From assembly GCF_933775445.1 (NCBI RefSeq), contig NC_065872.1:5890001-5954000 (forward strand): a DNA stretch of 64,000 nucleotides, given 5' to 3'. The notes beneath the pieces were generated by a model. It saw only the letters and a program-made list of their open reading frames with translations. It ran no database searches and had not been told where the DNA came from. Origin of the DNA: Argentina anserina (Eukaryota > Streptophyta > Magnoliopsida > Rosales > Rosaceae). The position numbers and the translations under genes were made by a program. Shown here piece by piece: positions 1 through 14,392 of this stretch. The number at the start of each line of letters is the position of its first letter. The first letter of the stretch is position 1.

Positions 1-2666
1 TCGACTTTTATTCCGTCGCTCGGTTGCGAAAACTTCCTTCACGAAAGTTGTAGAGCTCGTCGATACGAGTGCGTGGACATGTGACGCGTTCGAATCGGAC
101 GTCGGAGGTGAAAGTTATTAATGTCGGAAGTTAGTTTCCGATTTTGAAAAGAAGTATAAATATGATAATTGTGTGATTAGGGTTTCCATTTCAGGAAACC
201 CTTCTCTCTCTCTTCTCTCAGCCCCCCTCTTTTTTCTTTCTCTCTTTTCTCTCTTCCTCCCCGAGCTCTCTCCCTCTTCCACTCGGCTTCACCACCGATC
301 TCCCTCCTCAGGGAGACGTGGCCCTCACCGCGGGTCTAGGAGGTGTCGCACCACCCCGCACAGGCGACCCCGAGGTCGACGCTCTCTCTCACGCCACGCC
401 GGAGCTCCACCAACGACGTTGATTTATGCAAATTTTCCTCCGCCGTACCCGAGCCATCTCCGGTAATTTTAAAGCACGATTGAGGTGAGGGTTAGCTTAA
501 TTAGGTTGTTGTGATGCCTTTTTGTTGTTTTGTGGTTGTTTGGTTTCGATTTGGAGGAGATTGGAGGAGAATGGATTTGGGGAAGATGCCGCCGCCTTAG
601 GCGGCGCGTGGGGGAGCGTGGGAGGCGTAAGAGGTGGTCTGAGACCGTAGGAAGGAGGTGGAGGAGATGAGGGAGAGTTTTGGGGCGGCGGTGGCGTGCT
701 ACGCGCCGGTTTTGGGCTCGGCGCGTGGGCCCCACGCGCGGCCTGCCGGAGGGGGCGTGTGTACCCCACGCGCCGCCACGTGCGGCGGCATGAACAGTGT
801 TTCCGGAAGGGTAATTTTGTAATTTATTTACGTACGGTAAATGTAAATGTAAATTTTATTTACGTACGGTAAATATAAATTTTATTTACATACGTTAAAT
901 GTAAATTTTATTTACGTACGGTAAATGTAAATAAATTACTTTTAGTAAAGGTAAAAAGTAATTTTAGAAGGGTAATTCAGTAATTATTATTTACTGAAAC
1001 AGTGCGTACATTTAAATAGTATTTATACGTACAAGAATACGTAAACAGTATGTACTCGTACATCAATACGTATTGGATGTGTATTTGTACATTAATATAT
1101 AAATGTGAATATTAACAGTGAACAGTAACACTGAATAGTGACAGTGAACAGTAAATTCGTAAAACCGAAAATTTCTGAACAGTAACCGATTATTACTGTT
1201 TCGGCATTTAAAGGTTTACGAAATGTTTCTAAATTTTTTTCTTATCTTTTCAAGGTGATCGATAAATCAAGGAAATGAATTATCTTCGGAAATTGTGGAA
1301 TTACGCCGAGTCGATAAGGTGAGTAAAATCTCACTTACTTACGAATCTACCCTTGCGGTGATTCACAATTTTGCAAGAATTTTTAATATTGAATTACGAC
1401 ATGTATACAATATAGTGGATTGCATATATATTGTATAAATGGTAATAAGTACATATATATATAGTTTGCTATATTATATATTGTTATGAATTCATTGGAA
1501 TTGGTCATTTCGAATGACGAGAATTAAATATTAAGCATGTGATTTAACTTGTACAATAATGAGTAGATTATTGTACGTGATTTTAACGTTGTGATTTGTT
1601 AAATCGTTTTTTCTTCGGGCGTGTTAAAGAAATATGACATGTATATAATAAAGTGGATTGTATATATATGGTATAAATGGTAAATATGTACTGTTAGGAT
1701 TTCGTTTGTGAATTATGATAACAGTGGTAATGAGAATTATATATTGAGTACGTGATGAAATTTGTACAATAATAAGTAGATTATTGTACGTGCTTATGTC
1801 TTCGGACCAGTCTTCGGACGTGTGTGGCATGTCGGAACCTAGCCTTTGGCCGGGCGAAAGTTACGATACAGTTAGAGCTCTAGTCTGTCTGCCGGACATC
1901 GGGTAGCGAGGAGGTTGCCCGATGTTGGACATAGGGTAGCGAGGAGGTTGCCCTATGTCGGGCTTAGGGTAGCGAGGAGGTTGCCCTATGCCGGGCGTTG
2001 GGTGGCGAGGAGGTTACCCAGCGTCGGCGGTGTATTATATGAGGGGTAACATAGGCGTACCAACGCTCATTAGTACTCGTATTATAAATGCATTTGGGCA
2101 AACAGAGGGGTTGCCCAATTTCTCATGAGTATTTTCATTTTCATACTTTCGGGACAACCAGATGGGCCGTCCATTGACTCATGAGTGCATTTATATTTGT
2201 TAATTGTGGATTGACATATATATTGTTATGCGAGTTATATTTGTTTTATTTTACTCATACGAGCTGTAAAGCTTACCGGGTTTGTGTTGACAATCCTGGT
2301 GCACCAATTCGATGGTGTAGGGGATACTACTGCAAGTGTCGATTAGTGGGAATCGAAGGACATCTCTGGGGACTTGAAGTCGTTCATCATCCTGCTTGTG
2401 GTGAGGTTCTATTGTGGATTTGTGTGAGAACTTGTGAGGATTTATTTATGGTTTTGTGAGAAATTGTGAGGAATATTACATTTCCATTTTTATGTAATAT
2501 GGATTATAAATTTGGGTTGTAATAATTTGTTTGTCTGAGTTGTATCATAAACTCAGTAATGATCCGCTGTGACAGTTCTTATGATTTCGATTTTTATTGA
2601 GATCGTTTGGCGTTTAACGACTTTGAAATTTTGAGTTTTTATGCTCGAAATTTTGAGGTCGTTACA
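1..2666 (+). mobile_element. LTR copy (solo or truncated), same family as the intact chromovirus
   Basis: Positions 1 onward match the intact element's LTR from 21311 onward, with clear divergence, and the copy ends in the same terminal motif (gtcgttaca) at 2666. About the first 165 bp of the LTR lie outside the window. No primer-binding site follows 2666, so this is not the 5' LTR of a complete plus-strand element. It keeps the family's layout: a TATA-like tataaata near 156, a CT-rich leader, a GC-rich 560-790 block, AT-rich tacgta-containing repeats, and a hairpin segment that is expanded here (1897-2024). Short open frames inside it are not convincing genes. Confidence 0.85.
1897..2024 (+). 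repeat. Four tandem hairpin units in the LTR copy
   Basis: Four units of about 32-34 bp lie at 1897-1926, 1929-1958, about 1961-1992 and 1995-2024. Each has a loop close to tagcgaggaggttg flanked by complementary arms. The arm sequences differ between units (acatcggg/cccgatgt, acataggg/ccctatgt, gcgttggg/cccagcgt), yet each unit pairs with itself; the third has one mismatch. The younger LTRs hold a single equivalent hairpin with a 10-bp perfect stem (23501-23531 and about 31278-31308). Confidence 0.75.
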
Positions 2667-3056
2667 GAGGCGGAGAGAGAAGAGAGAGAAAGGGTTTCCA
2701 ATTATGGAAACCCTAATCTCAAAAATGCCCTTTTATACTCGTTTCTAAAATCGGAAACTAACTTCCGACGTTAATAACTTTCACATCCGACGTCCGATTC
2801 GAACACGTGACGTGTCCTCAATCTCGTATCGACGAGCTCTACAACTTCCATGAAGGAAGTTTTCACAAACGAGAGATGGAATAAAAGTCGACATTCACGT
2901 CGCGGAAACGTAACGTTTTTCTAAATAAACGTTCCGAGAACGTTTCCGTTCTTGTTTCATAATATCGCAAACAACCAATTTTCATTTTAAATGAATTTCA
3001 CAACTTATAGAAATTAATCAAACCAAACATCGTTTCCGAAAAATCGGGTTATTACA
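2667..3056 (-). mobile_element. Inverted 5' fragment of the same LTR family
   Basis: This is the reverse complement of about the first 390 bp of the family's LTR. It ends at 3056 in ggttattaca, the complement of the LTR start tgtaataacc. Its inner edge abuts the end of the plus-strand copy at 2666. Positions about 2670-2893 are therefore an imperfect inverted repeat of positions 1-225. The simplest reading is a plus-strand LTR nested in an older minus-strand LTR whose remainder lies left of the window. Confidence 0.8.
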
Positions 3057-3506
3057 CAAAATAACTTAGCCTTCTCAAATAACTTAACTAGGGAAATACC
3101 CTAGCTAGCTTAGAGCCAATACGTACTATTAGCAAGAACAAAGACACCATGTAAAACACAACATCGTTATTGCATTAATTACCACCAGCCAATATACACG
3201 CATATATGTGGAGTACAATCATACAAAATAGAGAAGACAGGGGAAGATCATGCCTGATTCTAAAAGACATACTTTGATACATATATATAAAAGCCAGTGT
3301 CTCTCTCAGTTTAGCTTCTTTATAACATACATAGAATCGAATAGCCAGGAATATATCACAGTACTGCTTCATCAGACCGGCCGCGGGTTTCTAGTACATT
3401 AGTACTGAAATATAGATATCATCAGTTATAATTTGGCTTAATTAGTTTAAATACGTACCATGACTGTTCTCCTCTGGATCAATCGAGCAAGACGGATTGA
3501 GATCGA
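3057..3506. other. Short intergenic stretch downstream of TM6-like gene
   Basis: AT-rich sequence between the LTR remnant and the stop codon of the minus-strand MADS gene. It presumably includes that gene's 3' UTR. I see no other gene or repeat here. Confidence 0.5.
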
Positions 3507-3992
3507 TCATATATGGAGATGAGTAATGGAGGACATGAGTGAACCTCCACCATGTCCATTATCAAGGTTGTGGCTGCCGTGGTTAATAGGGTTGTGGAGA
3601 GGAGTAATGGAGACAATTGAACCTCCACCATGTCCTTGGTCAAGGTTGTGGTTGTTGTGCAGGCGATTGAAAAAATACAAGTTGGATGCTCCATTTGCCA
3701 ATGCAACTGCAGATTCATAGTCTCCTTCATTTTCGACATACCCGTACTGCGGATCCTCATTAACGGGACCTCCCTGCACAATTGAAATTTCAAACGAACT
3801 ATTCAAGAAACATGCAGAAATGTATACATGTATCGAGGAGTTGAGGTATTAGAAAGCATTTAGGAGTAGTTTAAGGAATGTTCTTTACATAGCCATGCAG
3901 CATATGACTGTGTCTCTCCTCCAAGCTCTTATTCTGCAGCAGTGGGAATATATAGTTACTGTATATTTCATATATACAATACTATAACACCA

Positions 3993-4028
<36 letters not shown>

Positions 4029-5588
4029 CACATTTAAGTCGCGGAGGTCCGTATTTTAAGTTAATGTATGGATTTTCATTTTTTATTAACTTTTTGATTG
4101 AGTTTTCACATCTCCACCGTCTAATCCTTAGGTAATAACGTATAGATCATCTTTGTAAAATTTCAGCCAATTTGATAATCGTTACGGTATTTAACTAAGT
4201 TAAACCAATGAACAAATTAAATCTGCCGAATTTGAAACGTCCATGTGTATAATAGAAAAACTTAGTTATTACAAAATTGGCTGAAAATTTACAAAGGTGA
4301 TTTATACGTTATTACCTAAGAACTAGACGGTGGAGATGTGAAAACTCGATCAAAAAGTTAACAAAAAATGAAAATCTGTAACTTAAGTTAAGATATAGAA
4401 CTCCGCCCCTCGATAGTAATCACTTAATGATTAACTAAGAAGTTCCAGCTGAGTAATTATACCTTTTTCCTGGTAGTCTCTGCTTGAGTCTTCAGCACGT
4501 GGTACTTAATTTAACAACAAATGCCAATATCAAAACCGTCATATATTTGAATCATAGCTAGAAGAACTCAACTACAGAAATTAAACTGGTTGTACATATG
4601 TTATATGTAGCTCTGAATTGAAAGTGATCTGTTCTTATAGAGAGGATTTCCTAACTTCCTATTCAAGGCTATACACGGCCGGCTATTAGGATGAAGAACT
4701 AGTTTAATATGGAGTTATCCTTAAGAATTAAAATCAAACACCAACTGCAGCTTGAAATCTTAAATACAATTGAATTGGCAGATCCATAGATCTAGGCTTT
4801 ATTTAACCTAGTCCGGAAAATAGAAAGAAAAAAAGTTGGAAAAAGAGATATAACGATAAGATCGGAGTACCTTTCTCTCACGTATGATTTGCACTGATTG
4901 GGACATCTTTTCCTCCAGATCTTGCAGCTCAGCATAGCTCAGACCATCTAGATCATGCCCCAGCCTCTGCCTATCAATCAATCAATTCCAAATGTAAGAA
5001 ATAAAGTATATTTATAATTTTTTTCTGGAATTAGCTAGCTGCAGAGATGTGCTTGTATATCTAACTTAATAACCTGATGTCCCTCCTTAATTTATTGTTA
5101 ACCTCCTTCAGTTTCCACAAGTTTTCTTTCATTGCCTGCATCCCTCCCAATTTCGTTAATTGATACAGAATAGAAACTCAAAAAAAGATCCATGTGAAGT
5201 AAAAAACTTGAGAGAGAGGGTCCTTTGTTTAATTTTGAGTACCTCGTAGTGGGAGCTCCATAGATCAATCTGTAAATTCTTCTGGTATTGATCTAACATC
5301 TTCTTGGTCCTGATATACATATCAGTTCTATGAAGTTAATCGAAAATTAAAAGTAAACAGAAAATTATAAATAACGATGAGAAATGATATATGGACGTAC
5401 GTAGTGGTAGGGCTAATATACTCGTGGATTTTATCAGTGGAGGACTGCATGATGAGGGAGACCTGAGCGTCACAGAGAACCGTGAGCTCCTGAGCCTTCT
5501 TGAAGATCCCATTCCGTCGCTTGGAATAAGTCACCTGCCTGTTCGTCTGATTCTCGATCAGCTTGATCTCAATCTTCCCACGACCCAT
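3507..5588 (-). CDS. TM6: B-class MADS-box transcription factor, TM6 (AP3-lineage) type
   Basis: Seven exons join in frame into 256 residues: 5588-5401, 5309-5243, 5135-5074, 4970-4871, 4504-4463, 3933-3889, 3773-3507. Exon lengths 188/67/62/100/42/45 are those typical of AP3/TM6 genes. The product has a MADS domain (residues 1-60, beginning [19 protein letters not shown]), an I region, a K domain (about 85-170) and a variable C terminus. Family members bind CArG boxes as heterodimers with PISTILLATA in the nucleus and specify petals and stamens; TM6 genes act mainly in stamens. Two oddities stand out. Glutamine sits in the IMQSS segment where Phe is usual in this family. The C terminus carries a 26-residue tandem duplication, so the usual terminal paleoAP3 motif is not recognisable. 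A MITE sits in intron 5. The exon structure is firm; the TM6 rather than AP3 assignment rests on recalled sequence resemblance. Confidence 0.9.
3530..3690 (-). repeat. 78-bp tandem duplication in last exon of TM6-like gene
   Basis: The plus-strand segment gaacctccaccatgtcc, followed by a tcaaggttgtgg stretch, occurs near 3541 and again about 78 bp on, near 3619. In the protein this gives [11 protein letters not shown] and [11 protein letters not shown] 26 residues apart, each followed by a similar SIT-LH segment. The frame is kept. Confidence 0.8.
3996..4026. repeat. (TA)n microsatellite in TM6 intron 5
   Basis: Uninterrupted TA dinucleotides just before the MITE, inside intron 5 of the TM6-like gene. 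Confidence 0.8.
4037..4412. mobile_element. Long-TIR MITE in TM6 intron 5
   Basis: The two halves are near-complementary. The left arm (about 4037-4215) holds ttttcacatctccaccgtct followed by aggtaataacgtata; the right arm (about 4255-4412) holds the reverse complements. The arms are about 160-175 bp and the centre is short. There is no coding capacity. The outer ends (cgcggagg and cctcg-type) are imperfect and I could not settle the target duplication, so superfamily is open; Mutator-like foldback MITEs have this form. It lies wholly between exons 5 and 6. Confidence 0.7.
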
Positions 5589-7870
5589 TTCAGAAACTCT
5601 CTGCTCTTCCTTCTTCTGCAACTTCTTCTTGCTTCTGCTTTGTTCTGGGTGGTTGTTGAGTGCAAGAAATGAACAATGGGAAAGGATATAAAGTCTTAAA
5701 GAGATGAGATTGTGGAGGTGGAGGGGTTTCTATATCAGGAAAGTGGGGGGAAAAGATGGGTTGTAGTGTAACTGAGAATGTCTGTAAGCTAAGGTTAGGT
5801 TATGTCAATTTTAAAGCTAAGAGCTATGTCAAGTCCAAGTTTAGGTTACTGCTGATAGCTTGCGATGCAGAGGGTACGTACTACGTACTGCTTGGCTAGT
5901 CACAAGTCAGCTCGATCTTGACCATGGCAGCACAACATCATGAAGACTGGTATATGTAGAGTTTCGTTTTGTTCTCGCGTGTTGGTTCATTTCATTGCGT
6001 GAATTAAGTTCTCAGGTCGGCTAATCAGCTAGCAACTGAGCTTAGGTCAAAAGTGGAAATATCATTTGCATTTCGTTTTAATTGAATCAATCCTAGCTAC
6101 TCTTGAACGGTCAATTAACGCGCATTTTCTATGTACGTGGTGATCATGTTGCTAAGTAATGATAAGAACCCTAAGTTACATGTTGATATATATGATAAGA
6201 ACAGGTAATGGCCTCTTCAAAGCCTTAATTTGTTGATGAAGATTCATTTCTTCCTATGGAAAATATAGGGTTTAGGCCTTTTGGGTTAGTGTAGCTTTGT
6301 ATTTGTACACATTAAAAAGGAGATCTCATCTAATTTCCTACAAGCAAAGGATGCATTCTTTAACCAGACAAGCTAATGTTCTGTAAGATGCTTTGCATTT
6401 TTCATTTTCTTTGTAGTTGTTGATCTAAAATGTTTTTAAGTGACAGAGCTTATATCTGGAGAAAGAAAGAGTGATGCTACCATGCTATATTATAAAATTA
6501 GCAGCATGATCACCACGTACATAGCGGTCAAATAACGACCTCTCAAGTCTCTACTTGAACCAAATTAAACAGACCGGTTTCTTTCACTTGTTTTCAGTTT
6601 GTTCACTTCACTGGGTTCAACGGTTCATTGCTTGGTAATTAATCTATCGCTGCATGCATGTAAGTTTGATCGAAGCAAAGATTTGATGTACGTCATGGTA
6701 TACATGGCTTGGTTCTATATGCAATGTAAGTTATGGTTCATAAGAAGAGTTCTGCGTCCTTCAATTGGCTCTGCCGCGGTACTCATTTGAGTGTGAAGAT
6801 TTTGATTTGATTTGTCAGATTTGATGTATATGTTTAGATTTGACGGCAATAAGGTAGTCTATATATGGGTTAGGCAAACCATCATACTGATCATAGCATA
6901 GTCTAAAATAGTGGGCTAGATAATTAATAATCCCCCAAATTTCTGGGCTCAAAAGGCCGTTGGCTCCTTGGGCTCGATATACTAATTCAAAATGTGATAC
7001 AGGTTTCTATTTTTTTATTTTTTTAGGAGAAAATGAAATTATAACGAAGCGCCTCTAATGAGTCCAACAGAGAAATATTTGAAAGAAGTTGGAACTCTGT
7101 GGTGCCAGGTTGCCAGCAAGTCGGGGAGGAAAATGTATGACACACAGAGTCAATGACATCCGCAATAAAGTTGGGTTTGGTGAAGTACTTGAATAAGTGA
7201 CCAATGGGCGCACAATAGATTTTAGCTTGCATGTTCCCCATTGAACTCTACAAGAGCCAGTGACAGACGGGCATATTCTCCTCTTTAAGGCACATTTGAG
7301 GGCAGTTGAGGGAGATAGCGCGCTGCAAGCAGACCCTCTTTTAAGGCAATGTATGAGGTTGATTGATCTCAAAGAAACATGTTTTGACAATCAGCTAGAA
7401 GCCTACAAGTGTTTTTTTCCTTCGAAATTCTAGCTTTTTCATAAAAACCAGTTCACATTATTCTCACACAAAAAAAAAGATTGATAATCTATTCCCCTAT
7501 AACATAGATTATCATCTTAAAATTATTGATGTACTAAGCTGTCACTTTAAACCGTGCATTTACTAAGTGAATAGTTATTCAGTGTTTCCAGGTGGCTAAA
7601 ATTTTAAGAAAAATCAAGATAGTAAAGTTCATATATTTCTCCCAAATTTAAAATACAAAAACTTAAATTTGGCATCCCATTTGCAATCCATTTCGTGCAT
7701 TCATGAAAATCCGAAGGACTCTACTCCCCTCTCATTTATATTATTTACTGTAGTACGGTACTAAGGTTAGTTGTAAGTTTATGACGAAACCGACTTCTCT
7801 CCTACCCCATTAATTGTTTTTGGGTGGACAAATACACAATGTTCATTGATCATGCCTAGCTATATTGTTA
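5589..7870. other. Intergenic region upstream of TM6-like gene
   Basis: This holds the MADS gene promoter at its left end. A ~24-bp inverted repeat (ctatgtacgtggtgatcatg at about 6129 and its complement at about 6503) is roughly 350 bp apart. Open frames at 7023-7390 match nothing I recognise and are interrupted. No confident gene. Confidence 0.5.
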
Positions 7871-8321
7871 GAGTATCTCCAATAATGTTGGCAATTTTTT
7901 TTAAAATAGAGAAATAAATGTTAAAATTTCTAAAAATTTTATGCTCAAGCTCCAACAGTTTCTCTATTTTACATATATCTGCATTTATTACAAGTAAATA
8001 AAAATATTATATAATCTTTTTTTATAACTATAAATTATTTTATATATTTAATTTGCTAGTTTGAAATAAATGATTCAATTTTTTTATTATTTTGATTGGT
8101 TGTTATTAAAACTTAAGTTATTGGAGAAAGTGTAGCATTTAATGCTCTTGTTTATGTAAAAATTTACAGTAATATGCAAATTTGAAGAATTTCTCATTCT
8201 CTCTCATCTCTTTATTTATTTTGGAGAATGAAATGCATAATCTGTTGAAATAGAAAAAAAAACACAATATTCTCTAAAAGTTTGCTTTTTCTATAAAATG
8301 TCAAAATTGTTAGAGATGAGT
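7871..8321. mobile_element. Tourist-like MITE
   Basis: The left end gagtatctccaataatg and the right end (reading inward actcatctctaacaatt) form an imperfect ~23-bp terminal inverted repeat. TTA flanks both ends (7868-7870 and 8322-8324), the usual PIF/Harbinger (Tourist) target duplication. The interior is AT-rich without coding capacity. The TIR match is partial, so confidence is moderate. Confidence 0.5.
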
Positions 8322-8642
8322 TTACAATCTCATAAATATACCAAACATATAATGTTCATTTTCATCATACATGCACAATCGAGTGAAACGCCCAGTCTTC
8401 CAATAGAGCTTTTACGTACACTTGGCTCCTAACAATTTGGCGGTTGGATCATTATGCCTGATAAAAGAAAAGTAGGTTTCAACTTCGGAAAGAGATCGAT
8501 GTTATAAATTTAGACCGATAAAATTCAAGGGATTGCAATGCATACCAATTTCATGTATTAAATGAAATAGCAAAAATTATCACTACTTCAAAACTAGACT
8601 ATACGTCACTTATTTAAAAAAAAAACTATACATTTAAGATTT
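8322..8642. other. Intergenic spacer between MITE and SINE
   Basis: AT-rich sequence with no recognisable feature. Confidence 0.4.
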
Positions 8643-8656
8643 AGATATACACCCAA

Positions 8657-9061
8657 CCACGGGGTGTGGTGTAGTGGTTTCTGAACGCGGCAACTCTTTG
8701 ACCAGAGCTTAAACGTGACATTGGTTAGAGGTTCGATCGTTGGCGGAGACATTACACACCTCTTTATTTCTAACTGGGCCACAATATGGCCCTGAGTTGG
8801 GGCATTGAGGGCATTCTATGGCCAGTGCACCCGGTGAAATTCCGGGTTGGAATCATTTCACATGGGACCCGTAAGGAATTAGTCTCACACCGGAGGTATT
8901 ACCTTCGGCCGTTGGGATACCCTGATGTCCGAATTCTAGACACTGGCCCCTCTGTTTTGGTATGTAACGGTGTACCACCCTAAAGCATTAAGGGGTTGTC
9001 CTCTGTTTGGTTTGTCTTCAGGTCCCACATAAAAAAATGTAAGGGAACTAGAAAAAAAAAA
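8657..9061 (+). mobile_element. tRNA-derived SINE
   Basis: About 405 bp with a pol III box A-like segment (gtggtgtagtggtttctg, about 8675) and a box B-like ggttcgatcgttgg (about 8730), the spacing of a tRNA-related promoter. The body contains no credible gene and ends in an A-rich tail. It is flanked by near-perfect 14-bp repeats, agatatacacccaa at 8643-8656 and agatatacatccat at 9062-9075, as expected for LINE-mediated insertion. The open frame at 8786-8983 is a by-product. Confidence 0.75.
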
Positions 9062-9075
9062 AGATATACATCCAT

Positions 9076-11093
9076 ATAGCTATACTAAATTGCCGCTTAT
9101 TGAAGTTACACCTAGATCTATTTATTAAGAAGATTTTTTAAATTTTAAAAGTATATTTCAGACCTAGTTAACAGAACCTATATTTGCAATTATTTACTAA
9201 ACATGCCACCAAGCCAAAATCAAAACCACAGTACTCCACGCGATTGAAGCTCTTATCCTTATTCGGTGATTGAACCGCGTTTCGCTCATTCATTTGTCAA
9301 TTGATACGATGGAATCAATAGAGGGATTAGAGGGGTTTCAATTTCTGATTTGCAGCTTTAATTCCAATATCCGACGGGTTTTTTCTTGGCTATAAATGGA
9401 TAGCTCAATCAGAGGGTGGTGGGTGGTGTTGCTTCATCGGCTTCTGTTGTTTCTACTCATTCCAGTTTGTCATTATTTCCATTGAACATGTATATCCATT
9501 ATGTGTGCAACTGATTTCATATGGTTGTTTAACCATTGTGTTTGGATACTGGGTTGGGTAATTTATGTTCACATAGGTGTTTATTACCTGTGCATCAGGT
9601 TGTGATTGTCGAGTGGGTAGTGTTCCTGGCATGTGGGTGTAGAGGGAGTTGTTTCACCTGTGCGGTAGTAATGAGTTACCTGTTGGGTAGGGTGTGTTAC
9701 CTATGTACAAGGGGCTTTCTGTGAGATAGGTAGGATTAGATAGTGAGTGTGGGTTTTCAAGGGTACGGGTAGGGTGTTCTACCTGTATGGGTGATAGTAT
9801 CTACCTATTTGGTATGGAGTGTGGGGTTTGGACTTTGGAGGTTTTGATTTCTGGTTGGTTATGGTGCACGTTTTGCCTATGTGAAAGAGTATTTACCTGT
9901 GATGTAGGGTTAAATTGAATGCGTGAAATGCAGAACTTGACATTTTATAACAAATTGCTTACTGATTGTACCTCTTGTTGAATTGGACAGTAGAGTTTGT
10001 TTGGTTTGCAAATGTTTATTGAATATGTCTCAGAGTTCAGTCCAATTATGCAATGAACTTCTTTGTTGATAGTTTATGTTTGAGATTTAGGGATACCTCT
10101 TCTTAACTTACCATATGTTTCAACTTTCACGTACTAATTCATGCATGAACCTATTAACTTAATTGATTTCAAAATAGCATATTTTGTGGGTCAATGTCCC
10201 TAATTAGTTTTGGCGGACATCAATTCGTGCAATTAATTAGTTGTAGGATATTACTCCCAAAACGGACGTCATTAATCTTGGATTTTTATTAAAGAGTTGC
10301 ATGAATATTCTAACAACCATATTTAGGGAGACAATTTCCTTTTTCAATTGGAAGGGTAAAAACGTGAACTCAAACAAATAATTTGAACTTTTCAATGATA
10401 GAAAAAAAAAACTCTATAAGGAAGGTTAATATATATTTTGGCTGTAGATTAAAAAAAAAGTGTGGGTTTATTTACAAATGGGGATTACCTTAGCTAGATG
10501 ATAGAACAATCCCTTTAAATTTGTTCCCTGAAAATGTTCTTCAGGTGAGCAAGTTTTGTTATAAATTAGATTAGTTTCACAGAAGTTGTTGGTATATATG
10601 ATAATACATTTTACAAAGAATTTCTGCCAATCTTATATGTTATTCTCGCCTAAACTATTACAAAATTGATCACACGATTGTTTCTGAAACGATACTTAGC
10701 ATCTCTTTTGCGTAATACTTCAAATATGTCTATACAACAGTAGCAAGCATTCCCAAAACCTAGCTTCTCTCCACATCAGGTAAATTTTTTGTAAGTGATA
10801 TCCAAACATGCTTGTGGTTTGACAGGCTGACATGGTGGTCACTTGAAAACTTCACGATGCTACTATCATAATGAGTAATTAGGTATACATGTGTCTAGCA
10901 TGTGGTGATCGATCGACCAAGATTAGTTGGAGGCCTTCAATGTCATTCATATAGCTGGGGGAATCGATCTGTGTAGTATGCGTAAGCAATATATATATAA
11001 CCATGGTAAAGCTGACAAGAGAGGCACACGAAAATTAGAAAGAGAGAAACAAACTTTAGCGCGCAGAGGGTAACCTGGAGTATTATAGAAGCA
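9076..11093. other. Intergenic region upstream of ALDH3F1
   Basis: No recognisable gene, RNA or repeat. The right end should hold the ALDH promoter and 5' UTR. A tract at about 9530-9900 is GT-rich with recurring ttacctgt-like words and has no coding signal I trust. Confidence 0.45.
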
Positions 11094-13977
<2,884 letters not shown>

Positions 13978-14392
13978 TATTTGGATCTCAGTCACTCACA
14001 ACCTGTGCTGTATGTGTTAAGACTGTTAGTGTTCAATATATGAACACATGATGACATATATGTAACCTATGCATAACCTATGAATCTTAAACTCTTTAAT
14101 TTATCATCAATATCATCTGAGCTATGTAACTAATGATGTTCCTTCGATTTCTCTCTTGCATGAATGTATGATCATGCACAAAAAAGCGTAAGTTCAGAAC
14201 ACAAAAAGGAAGGGAAAACGTCTGGGAAGATCCTCATTAAGTTTTAAGCCTTTAAACTAAAATAAATATTTCAACTGGTTTTCCCCACAATCCAAAATTG
14301 CCTCTAAGGCCACCTCTGTTTCAAGACTAGAAGAACATAAAATATCCTAAAGAAAATGAACGGGAGAATCAAATTTTAGTAGGACTGAAAAT
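13978..14392. other. Convergent 3' ends of ALDH3F1 and the Stm1-like gene
   Basis: Spacer between two convergent genes, presumably their 3' UTRs. Nothing else seen. Confidence 0.5.

Noticed and set aside
3526..3720. Plus-strand frame of 64 codons
   Set aside because: It is the antisense shadow of the last exon of the TM6-like gene.
7023..7390. Overlapping minus-strand frames of 72 and 111 codons
   Set aside because: No recognisable domain, the two frames overlap each other, and composition is not convincingly coding.
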